Source: Clostridia bacterium
GTDB taxonomy: Bacteria > Bacillota > Clostridia > Oscillospirales > CAG-272
Reading direction: 5' to 3'
NCBI GenBank assembly: GCA_029010655.1
Contig: JAQXKW010000226.1
Location: 1 to 6,428 of the forward strand
DNA: 6,428 bases
Positions 1 through 6,066 of the stretch are shown in pieces. Position numbers and translations under genes: made by a program. The notes under the pieces were generated by a model that made no database searches, was not told the origin of the DNA, and saw nothing but the letters and a program-made list of their open reading frames with translations. How positions within the stretch are numbered: the first letter of the stretch is position 1; the number at the start of each line of letters is the position of its first letter.

Positions 1-7
1 GAACAAA

Positions 8-700
8 ATGAGCACGAAAATACTTGTTATAGACGATGACCCCAATATCTGCGAAATGGTGCGTCTTTATCTTGAAAACGAGGGCTACGAAATCAAAACC
101 GCCGCAGACGGCGTAGAGGGCGTAACCGCATTCAAGCTCTACGAGCCCGACCTTGTGCTGCTTGACATTATGCTCCCGAAAAAGGACGGCTACCAGGTGT
201 GCAGGGAAATCAGAGAGATTTCCTCAAAGCCCGTTATTATGGTTACGGCAAAGGGCGATGTTTTCGATAAGGTGCTGGGGCTGGAGCTGGGTGCAGACGA
301 CTTTGTGGTCAAGCCCTACGATATGAAGGAGCTTTCCGCAAGAGTAAAGGCGGTTCTCCGCAGATACAGCTCCCACGACGGACAGCATGACGACGAGGTC
401 ATCAAGTTTGAAAACATAGAGATAAGCCTTCAAAAGTACGAGCTGAAGCTGAAGGGCAAGCCCGTTGATATTCCTCCCAAGGAGCTGGAGCTTCTCTATT
501 TCCTTGCGTCAAACTTTAACAGAGTGTTTACCAGAGACCAGCTTTTAGATAAGGTTTGGGGCTTTGACTATCTGGGAGACTCCAGAACCGTGGACGTCCA
601 TGTAAAGCGGCTTCGTGAAAAGCTTGAGGGCGTTTCGGATAAATGGGTGCTGAAAACCGTATGGGGAGTGGGCTATAAATTCGAGCTTCTCCAGCAGTAA
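8..700 (+). CDS. OmpR/PhoB-family response regulator
   Basis: A cytoplasmic DNA-binding response regulator of 230 residues, the usual length for the family. The N-terminal receiver domain (about residues 3-118) has the acidic pair D10/D11, the phosphoacceptor D53 in the LLDIMLP motif, the switch threonine T80 and the invariant K102 in the VKPY motif. The C-terminal winged-helix DNA-binding domain spans about 131-227 and contains the typical recognition-helix stretch DSRTVDVHVKRLREKLE (191-207) and the closing WGVGYKF wing. The partner is almost certainly the histidine kinase encoded next on the same strand. Only seven bases precede the ATG, so its ribosome binding site and promoter cannot be judged; the start is chosen because MSTKILVIDDD is the normal N-terminus. 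Target genes cannot be deduced, and the family is too large to give a gene symbol. The domain call is secure; the regulon is unknown. Confidence 0.96.
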   Translation: MSTKILVIDDDPNICEMVRLYLENEGYEIKTAADGVEGVTAFKLYEPDLVLLDIMLPKKDGYQVCREIREISSKPVIMVTAKGDVFDKVLGLELGADDFVVKPYDMKELSARVKAVLRRYSSHDGQHDDEVIKFENIEISLQKYELKLKGKPVDIPPKELELLYFLASNFNRVFTRDQLLDKVWGFDYLGDSRTVDVHVKRLREKLEGVSDKWVLKTVWGVGYKFELLQQ

Positions 701-734
701 ACCCGAAATTCTACATACTGAAGTATTTTAGTCT

Positions 735-761
735 GAAAACGTGGGCGTCCCCCACGTTTTC
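735..761 (+). terminator. Perfect 11-bp hairpin between regulator and kinase (possible attenuator)
   Basis: Bases 735-745 (GAAAACGTGGG) pair perfectly with 751-761 (CCCACGTTTTC) around a five-base loop, CGTCC. The stem ends in a T-rich arm followed by CTTG, so U residues partly lie within the stem, and the opposite arm supplies A residues for the other strand. This resembles a weak or bidirectional intrinsic terminator. It sits in the 114-base gap between regulator and kinase, where full termination would split a two-component pair, so partial read-through (attenuation) or an RNA processing/stability hairpin is equally possible. The inverted repeat is seen directly; the function is inferred. 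Confidence 0.6.
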
Positions 762-801
762 TTGAAATTATGCCGTATAGGGGTAAGCCGGAATAATCTT
801 T

Positions 802-806
802 GAGGA
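802..806 (+). promoter_or_regulatory. Ribosome binding site fixing the kinase start
   Basis: GAGGA lies eight bases before the ATG at 815. An in-frame TTG at 800 would give five more residues, but it overlaps this site and has only a weak purine-rich stretch ahead of it. The ATG at 815 is therefore the better start. Confidence 0.75.
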
Positions 807-814
807 ATGGGAAA

Positions 815-2398
815 ATGAGAAACTTCAAAAGTATTTTTTTCAAATTCGTGGCGTCGTTTTTTCTTATTATCGTTATATGCTTTGCGGCAATGTCCTTTGC
901 CGTTTCGTCGATTTTGACGTCCTACGGCACGGAAATCAAGGCAAAAGCTCTCGCAACCTCTGCCGGCTCCCTCTTTACATATATTAAAAGCGATTTCAAC
1001 GATAAAGGTGACTACGACGGACTGGGCGAATACCTGTTCACAAATATCAGGGAAAATGCGGACTACCAGAGAAAGCTCTCCGAAATGATGAAGCTTTTCA
1101 GCGGAAACGACGGGGAAATAGTGTTTCTTATTGCCGACGATAAGGGGCTTGTGCTCATGTGCGGAGGCTCCGGCGGCACGAAAATTTCGGAGGTGGCAAA
1201 TTCCTCCTTTGTAAAGGACGAAAGCGGCGAAAAGGATACTGCCAAGTATTACTATATTCCCGATGAAATACAGAAAAAGCTGGAGGAGGGAAAAACCTTT
1301 GTTAAGGTAGACTCTCCCCATGATATGTACGGCTTTTTTAAGTCCGATTATATGTATTATATATTCCCGGTGTATAACGGCGGAGAGTTTACCGGGTCAA
1401 TCCTTGCGGCGTCCAAAAGCTACGGCGAAACGGATGCGGTGGTGTCGGAGATGAATAAAACCGTCATAACCTCAGCTCTTTGGATACTCATTGCCACCTT
1501 TGTAATAATATATTTTGTTACCAACCGATTTATCTCCCCCATAAGAGAGATGAGCCGTGCGGCAAAAGCCTTTGCCAAGGGACAGTTTGACGTGCGGGTA
1601 ACGGTCAGCGGCGACGACGAAATAGCCGAGCTTGCCACGGCGTTCAATAACATGGCGTCCTCCATGCAGACTATGGAGGATATGCGCCGCTCCTTCCTTG
1701 CCAATGTTTCCCATGACCTGAGAACCCCCATGACCACAATATCCGGCTTTATAGACGGAATTCTTGACGGGGCAATTCCACCGGAAAAGCACGAATATTA
1801 TCTGGGAATTATCGCCTCCGAGGTGAGACGGCTGTCACGCCTTGTGTCCCAGCTTCTGGATATTTCCAGACTGGAGGCGGGCGAGCGCAAATTCAATCCC
1901 GAAATATATGATATATGCGAGCAGGGAAGAGAAATAATAATCGCCAATGTTCAGCGCCTTGAGGAAAAGAATCTGGACGTAAGATTTGAGTGCGACAGGG
2001 ATAATATGTATGTCTTTGCCGATAAGGACGCAGTTCATCAGATTTTCTACAATATCTGCGACAATGCAATTAAATTCTCCCGAGAGGGCGGAGTTTACGA
2101 GATAAAGATTACGGAAAAGGACGATAAGCTGTACGTCAGCGTATATAACGAGGGACAGGGAATACCGAAGGAGGACCTTCCCAACGTGTTCGAGCGTTTC
2201 TACAAGAGCGACAAGAGCCGAGGCATGGATAAACGGGGCGTGGGGCTCGGCATGTATATAGCCAGAACAATAATCGAAGCTCAGGGCGAGAAAATATGGG
2301 TGGAAAGCGAAGAAGGAGAGTGGTGCCGCTTCACCTTCACATTGAAAGCAGTAAAGCAGAAGAAAAACGGTGAGGGAAAAGGCGGAAGAAAAGAATGA
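815..2398 (+). CDS. Membrane sensor histidine kinase (HAMP-HisKA-HATPase_c)
   Basis: A transmembrane sensor kinase of 527 residues that should phosphorylate the response regulator upstream. The order is TM helix 1 (about 8-35), an extracellular sensor region of some 180 residues (36-216), TM helix 2 (about 217-236), HAMP linker (237-290), HisKA dimerisation domain with phosphoacceptor H300 in VSHDLRTP (298-305), and an HATPase_c domain. The latter shows the N box (QIFYNICDNAIKFS, 409-422), the G1 box (NEGQGI, 445-450), the F box (FERFYK, 459-464) and the G2 box (GVGLGMYIA, 475-483). All catalytic motifs are intact, including T304, the phosphatase-type position four residues after the histidine. 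The sensor region contains a stretch starting VFLIADDKGLVLM (103-115) that resembles a Cache/PAS-like extracellular fold; this is a weak inference and the ligand is unknown. The Lys/Gly-rich tail (511-527) overlaps the translation signals of the next gene. An alternative TTG start at 800 is less likely. Confidence 0.95.
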   Translation: MRNFKSIFFKFVASFFLIIVICFAAMSFAVSSILTSYGTEIKAKALATSAGSLFTYIKSDFNDKGDYDGLGEYLFTNIRENADYQRKLSEMMKLFSGNDGEIVFLIADDKGLVLMCGGSGGTKISEVANSSFVKDESGEKDTAKYYYIPDEIQKKLEEGKTFVKVDSPHDMYGFFKSDYMYYIFPVYNGGEFTGSILAASKSYGETDAVVSEMNKTVITSALWILIATFVIIYFVTNRFISPIREMSRAAKAFAKGQFDVRVTVSGDDEIAELATAFNNMASSMQTMEDMRRSFLANVSHDLRTPMTTISGFIDGILDGAIPPEKHEYYLGIIASEVRRLSRLVSQLLDISRLEAGERKFNPEIYDICEQGREIIIANVQRLEEKNLDVRFECDRDNMYVFADKDAVHQIFYNICDNAIKFSREGGVYEIKITEKDDKLYVSVYNEGQGIPKEDLPNVFERFYKSDKSRGMDKRGVGLGMYIARTIIEAQGEKIWVESEEGEWCRFTFTLKAVKQKKNGEGKGGRKE

Positions 2399-3510
2399 GA
2401 TATACGGCAACATGCCTTTTCGGGCTTGAAGGACTGCTGGGGGCGGAAATCGACGCTCTCGGATATAAGCGCACGGAAACAATAGACGGACGGATAACCT
2501 TTGAAGGGGACGCGACTGCGGCGGCGGTGTGCAATATAAATCTGCGCTTTGCGGAAAGGCTCTATCTTAATCTCGGAGAGTTTGAGGCTCCCACCTTTGA
2601 CGCATTGTTTGAGGGCACGAAATCACTCCCGTGGGAGGAATATATCGGAAAAAACGATCAGTTTCCCGTCAGAGGGCACGCTATAAAAAGCAAGCTGTTT
2701 TCCGTGCCCGATTGCCAGAGAATAATCAAAAAAGCCGTGGCAACACGGCTTTCAAGGGTCTATAAAATTGAGAGATTTCCCGAAACGGGCATAAAATATC
2801 AGATAGATTTCTTTATCTTAAAGGACAGGGCGGCGCTGATGATAGACCTGTCGGGCACGCCTCTCCATAAAAGAGGGTACAGACCGCAGACGGTTGCGGC
2901 GCCCTTGCGTGAAACCCTGGCGGCGGCAGCGGCGTCCCTTGCAAGACCTCGGGAAAACGTGGTGCTCTGCGACCCGTTCTGCGGCTCGGGAACTATCGTT
3001 ATCGAAGCGGCAATGATAATGAGAAATAAGGCTCCCGGACTTTCACGCACCTTTGCCGCCGAGCAGTTTCCGCAGTTTCCGGAAAGCCTCTGGATACAGG
3101 CGAGGGAGAAAGCCTCGGAAAACGAAAAGGAGACGGGTTTTAGATGCCGTGCGTCCGATATAGACCCGGAATGTGTGAAAATTGCAAAAGAGTCCGCCGA
3201 AAGGGCAGGGGTCGCTGATATGATAGACTTTTCCGTGGCAGACGCACTTGACCTTGAGACAAACGGCGAGAGGGGAACGGTTGTAACAAATCCTCCCTAC
3301 GGTGAAAGGCTTATGAAAGAAGAGGGCGTGGACGAGCTTTACCGCAATATGGGAAAGGCGTGGCGCCGCCTCGAAAGGTGGCAGATATACGTGCTCACCT
3401 CACACCCGGATTTTCAAAGGCTTTTTGGCAGACGTGCCGACAAAATCCGCAAGCTTTATAACGGAATGATTCCCTGTAACTATTATCAGTTTTTCAAAAA
3501 TAAGCAATAA
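2395..3510 (+). CDS. rlmL: THUMP-domain 23S rRNA (guanine-N2) methyltransferase, RlmL/YpsC family
   Basis: A cytoplasmic SAM-dependent RNA methyltransferase of 371 residues, close to the length of B. subtilis YpsC and about half of the fused E. coli RlmKL, whose RlmL half methylates G2445 of 23S rRNA. The N-terminal part (about 40-155) is a THUMP RNA-binding region. It is followed by the family-typical LHKRGYR (157-163) and a Rossmann-fold catalytic domain. SAM-binding motif I is DPFCGSGT (193-200), the acidic ribose-binding motif is SDIDPE (254-259), and the catalytic motif IV is NPPYGERL (299-306), characteristic of N2-guanine methylation. The ATG overlaps the kinase stop codon (ATGA, 2395-2398), and only a modest purine-rich site (GGAAG, 2384-2388) precedes it, so translational coupling is likely. 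No second methyltransferase domain (RlmK) is attached. Family assignment is firm; the exact target base is by homology. Confidence 0.93.
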   Translation: MRYTATCLFGLEGLLGAEIDALGYKRTETIDGRITFEGDATAAAVCNINLRFAERLYLNLGEFEAPTFDALFEGTKSLPWEEYIGKNDQFPVRGHAIKSKLFSVPDCQRIIKKAVATRLSRVYKIERFPETGIKYQIDFFILKDRAALMIDLSGTPLHKRGYRPQTVAAPLRETLAAAAASLARPRENVVLCDPFCGSGTIVIEAAMIMRNKAPGLSRTFAAEQFPQFPESLWIQAREKASENEKETGFRCRASDIDPECVKIAKESAERAGVADMIDFSVADALDLETNGERGTVVTNPPYGERLMKEEGVDELYRNMGKAWRRLERWQIYVLTSHPDFQRLFGRRADKIRKLYNGMIPCNYYQFFKNKQ

Positions 3511-3564
3511 GGCGACAATCACTTCCACATACACTAATGCGACAGCACTGAAAGATAAGAAAAA

Positions 3565-3588
3565 ACCGCGAGTTTTCAAACTCGCGGT
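3565..3588. terminator. Bidirectional intrinsic terminator between convergent genes
   Basis: ACCGCGAGTTT (3565-3575) pairs with AAACTCGCGGT (3578-3588) in a GC-rich stem with a very tight loop, realistically TTCA with the last A-T pair open. An A-rich run precedes it (3559-3565, with GATAAG further out) and a T-rich run (CTTTATCATTTT) follows. It therefore reads as a terminator on both strands, the better T-tract (TTTTTCTTATC) serving the - strand. It lies 54 bases after the methyltransferase stop and 13 bases beyond the stop of the convergent dockerin gene. Confidence 0.9.
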
Positions 3589-3601
3589 CTTTATCATTTT
3601 G

Positions 3602-5941
3602 TCAGTTGCCCCAAGCGCTGTCGGGACGGCGTGAACCGTCTTCGTAGAACTGGGTCATGGGATCAACCGTGAAGTCCATTTCGCTGGGAAGAACATAAAC
3701 GTCGGAGGAGAAGATGGTTATGTTAATTTCATGGAAGTAATTAAACATATCCGTGTATCTCTCAACATAGAGTGCCTTCTGCTCCTCTGTGCCGTTTACA
3801 TACCATTCCTTATATACTGCGGAAAGTCCGAGCCAGTCGAAGCAGTATTTCATGGTCTTGATTCTCTGCTTATATTCGGATCTTGTCGCCTTGTCCTCTG
3901 CGGTGCAGAGCAGAGCTCTCATTTCTTCGTAATGCTCTGCAAGGTACTCAAGGGAATACATGTCGCCGGGACGGTCGTAGTTGTTAACGAAGCAGGTGCC
4001 GCACTGGTCGCCGGCCTCGTTCTGCATTACGAGATACTGATACATTTCCTCGTAACCGTCGCCGTAGTACATATAGAGATATTCTTTAATGTGGCCGACA
4101 TATGTTTCAAAGCTCATTCCGGGATCCCACGCCATACGTGCCGCAAGATAACCCTTCAGCTTTTCGAAGTTGTAAGCCTTTCCGCCGCCCTCGTAGAACA
4201 GGTTGGTAACGCCGCATTTCTCAACAAGGAACTTGTAATCGTAGTAAATGTTGAAAATGTTGGGACAGCCTGCAAGGTAGTAGTGGTAAGTAACAGGGTA
4301 GTACCAGAACCAAAGCTGAGCGCCGGATTCCTTGCAGAATTTGCCCCATTCCACAAGAGAAACCTCGTCGATGCGGTTGGACCAGCCCTTGCCCTTCAGA
4401 TCGCCGTGGGAGTATTTAAGCTGACCGCCTTTTTCGGAGCATTCGTTGCTTCCCAGCCAGTGGTTGTTACAGCCCGAACCGCAGTACCATACGTTAAGCC
4501 ACTGTTCGGGGCGTACAGATGCGGGAACATCGTGGTCATAAAGAATGGAGTGAAGACGAAGGCCGGGATAGTATTCCTGAATATCCCTTGCCGCATGGTT
4601 TGCAAGGTCAATGTAAACTCCGGAGTAGCCCTCTTTTTGGAACTGAACGTAGTTATCGCTGCCCAATTCATAGGCGCCGCTGTAATAGGGAAGAGAAGTT
4701 TCTCTGAAGGTTGTGTTTGTTCTGATTCTGTTGCCCTGAGCCTTACCTACGCAGTACTTGCATTTACAGAATTCAATATTGTCGTTTCCGGAGAAGGACA
4801 TGGAGAGGATTCCCAGCTTTATCTTTTCGGGGGAGAAGTCGTAGGAACCCCAGTTGATGATTCTTGCGATTGTGTCAAGCATACCCTGGAAAAGAATATC
4901 ATATGCTTCAGCCGAGGAAGCGCAGGGCTGCCAGTTGTATTCGTCCTGAACCTCGCCGCTGTTATACTTTGCTACGTATCTTTCTTCAAGGGTCATTACC
5001 TTGCCCTTATCGTTAAGGGTGCCCTCCGGAGGCATTTCGCCGGTACCCATCTGCCAGTAGTAGCCGAAGGAGTGAGCGTTAATGAACTGGGAGCCTGCCA
5101 TTGTGCCGTGGCGAATATCCGTGGATGAGCCGTGGTCGGTGGAGTTAATGTGCAGAGCCAGCGTATGCTCCTCCTTGTTGCCGAAGTGAGCGCGTACGTT
5201 TCTTATGGGAACCTCGGGATAAACGAACCTGTAGGTTCCGTCGGGAATATCAACCACTCTTGACTTGTATGAAAAGATGTAATCGTCATCGTAGAATCTG
5301 AAGCCCAGATAGTCCTCGATGATTTCGTATGCGGCATACATGTTGCCTCTGTATGTGCCGTAAATATTCAGGTTGCCGTCCTTCACCTCGTAGATGTAGC
5401 CCTCAATACCGAGCTCCTGACCCTGCTCGCTGTCTAAATCAACTGCGTTGAGAACGATTGCGGGACCGGAAACCGTACCCTTTACGATTGCAGGATTGTA
5501 GCCGGTAGCGATACGGATGTATCTCTGAAGAAGCTCAGCGGCAAAATGAACGTTGTCGTTGTAAACCGCGTCTGCGGGAAGCTGAATTTTATAATTCGAT
5601 ATTTCATTCCCTGCAATGGTGAACTTGTATACCTGATTTGCGCTGTCTACCGAGGAAATATCAAATCTCCCTACGAACTGGCTCTTCAGATAAAAAGAAT
5701 CCTTTGCGGTGACGCTTCCGTCGGCGTCGATGTCAGCCGCATCGGTGTTGCACTCGTACCCGTCAACCAAAGCGACACGCGCTTTAACGGCAAGTGCGTC
5801 TTTTGCGTTTATGCTTCCGTCTCCGTTGGCGTCTCCCAGCGTAAAGGACTGATCGTAAACGAACTCAGCCGCACCGGTCAAGACGGCAAGGGAGGAGCAC
5901 AGCATGCAAAGACATACTAAAACTGCAAGCAATTTTTTCAT
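3602..5941 (-). CDS. Secreted dockerin-bearing DUF4838 protein
   Basis: A predicted secreted protein of 779 residues. Residues 1-25 form a signal peptide with a KK n-region, a long hydrophobic core and a likely cut after TGAA; no lipobox is convincing. Next comes a type I dockerin (about 35-92) with two calcium-binding loops, D37-x-N39-x-D41-G-S-I-x-x-x-D48 and D70-x-D72-x-D74-G-S-V-x-x-x-D81. Residues about 105-240 resemble the alpha-glucuronidase N-terminal (GH67N-like) fold, with YRGNMYAAYEIIEDYLGFRFY (197-217) as signature. The rest matches DUF4838: INAHSFGYYW (287-296), QPC (338-340), SGNDNIEFCKCKYC (384-397), and LKGYLAARMAWDP (595-607) followed by YYGDGYEEMYQYL. Related families form a glycosidase-like barrel, but no enzymatic activity can be assigned and catalytic residues are not identifiable here. 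The dockerin implies attachment to a cohesin-bearing scaffoldin encoded elsewhere. It is monocistronic, with its own promoter and terminator. The start is supported by an AGGAGG-type site five bases upstream. Confidence 0.92.
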   Translation of the reverse strand: MKKLLAVLVCLCMLCSSLAVLTGAAEFVYDQSFTLGDANGDGSINAKDALAVKARVALVDGYECNTDAADIDADGSVTAKDSFYLKSQFVGRFDISSVDSANQVYKFTIAGNEISNYKIQLPADAVYNDNVHFAAELLQRYIRIATGYNPAIVKGTVSGPAIVLNAVDLDSEQGQELGIEGYIYEVKDGNLNIYGTYRGNMYAAYEIIEDYLGFRFYDDDYIFSYKSRVVDIPDGTYRFVYPEVPIRNVRAHFGNKEEHTLALHINSTDHGSSTDIRHGTMAGSQFINAHSFGYYWQMGTGEMPPEGTLNDKGKVMTLEERYVAKYNSGEVQDEYNWQPCASSAEAYDILFQGMLDTIARIINWGSYDFSPEKIKLGILSMSFSGNDNIEFCKCKYCVGKAQGNRIRTNTTFRETSLPYYSGAYELGSDNYVQFQKEGYSGVYIDLANHAARDIQEYYPGLRLHSILYDHDVPASVRPEQWLNVWYCGSGCNNHWLGSNECSEKGGQLKYSHGDLKGKGWSNRIDEVSLVEWGKFCKESGAQLWFWYYPVTYHYYLAGCPNIFNIYYDYKFLVEKCGVTNLFYEGGGKAYNFEKLKGYLAARMAWDPGMSFETYVGHIKEYLYMYYGDGYEEMYQYLVMQNEAGDQCGTCFVNNYDRPGDMYSLEYLAEHYEEMRALLCTAEDKATRSEYKQRIKTMKYCFDWLGLSAVYKEWYVNGTEEQKALYVERYTDMFNYFHEINITIFSSDVYVLPSEMDFTVDPMTQFYEDGSRRPDSAWGN

Positions 5942-5946
5942 GTTGT

Positions 5947-5952
5947 ACCTCC
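5947..5952 (-). promoter_or_regulatory. Strong ribosome binding site of the dockerin gene
   Basis: On the - strand GGAGGT lies five bases before the ATG at 5941. It is a near-consensus Shine-Dalgarno site and the strongest in the window, and it fixes the start directly ahead of the MKKLLAVLVC signal peptide. Confidence 0.88.
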
Positions 5953-5971
5953 GTTTATTGCTGTTACATCC

Positions 5972-6000
5972 ATAATACCATATCTTCGTCCGAAAATCAA
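5972..6000 (-). promoter_or_regulatory. Extended -10 sigma-A promoter of the dockerin gene
   Basis: Reading the - strand, TTGATT (6000-5995) is the -35 and TATTAT (5977-5972) the -10, separated by exactly 17 bases. TGG directly before TATTAT supplies the extended -10 (TGn). Upstream of the -35, the - strand is T/A-rich (6017-6001), like an UP element, and this overlaps the T-tract of the neighbouring terminator. Transcription should begin near 5965, giving a leader of about 24 bases, too short for a riboswitch. No clear operator is seen. The match to consensus is direct; activity is inferred. Confidence 0.78.
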
Positions 6001-6010
6001 CATAAAAAGT

Positions 6011-6056
6011 AAAAAAATCCCCCTGAGGTTTATACTTCCGAAAACCTCAGAGGGAT
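6011..6056 (-). terminator. Intrinsic terminator of the D-lactate dehydrogenase gene
   Basis: On the - strand the arms at 6056-6042 (ATCCCTCTGAGGTTT) and 6031-6017 (AAACCTCAGGGGGAT) form a 15-position stem with one G-U wobble and a ten-base loop. The stem is followed by a run of T residues (complement of 6016-6011). It starts 10 bases after the dehydrogenase stop codon and ends 11 bases before the -35 of the next gene, so the two genes are transcribed separately. Confidence 0.93.
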
Positions 6057-6066
6057 AGCTGTATAT

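Noticed and set aside
771..797. Eight-codon leader peptide frame (ATG to TAA) between the hairpin and the kinase gene
   Set aside because: No Shine-Dalgarno site precedes it and the peptide has no run of regulatory codons, so a chance frame is the simplest explanation.
762..797. Possible promoter after the hairpin (TTGAAA at 762-767)
   Set aside because: No acceptable -10 hexamer lies at 16-18 bases; TATAGG is too close and AATAAT too far.
728..1321. Open frame of 197 codons on the - strand, opposite the kinase N-terminus
   Set aside because: It runs through the hairpin and opposite the kinase start and sensor region, without family motifs or its own promoter.
1835..2482. Open frame of 215 codons on the - strand, opposite the kinase 3' end and methyltransferase start
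   Set aside because: It is antisense to the conserved ATPase domain of the kinase, has no recognisable domain, and its existence follows from codon bias of the real gene.
3731..5128. Long open frame (465 codons) on the + strand, opposite the dockerin-DUF4838 gene
   Set aside because: It lies wholly antisense to a gene with clear domains, promoter and ribosome binding site. Its translation is a hydrophobic, Val/Ala-rich shadow with no recognisable motif, and it has no good ribosome binding site.
5942..6010. Riboswitch or structured leader ahead of the dockerin gene
   Set aside because: The predicted leader is only about 24 bases long, and the only hairpin nearby is the terminator of the neighbouring gene.
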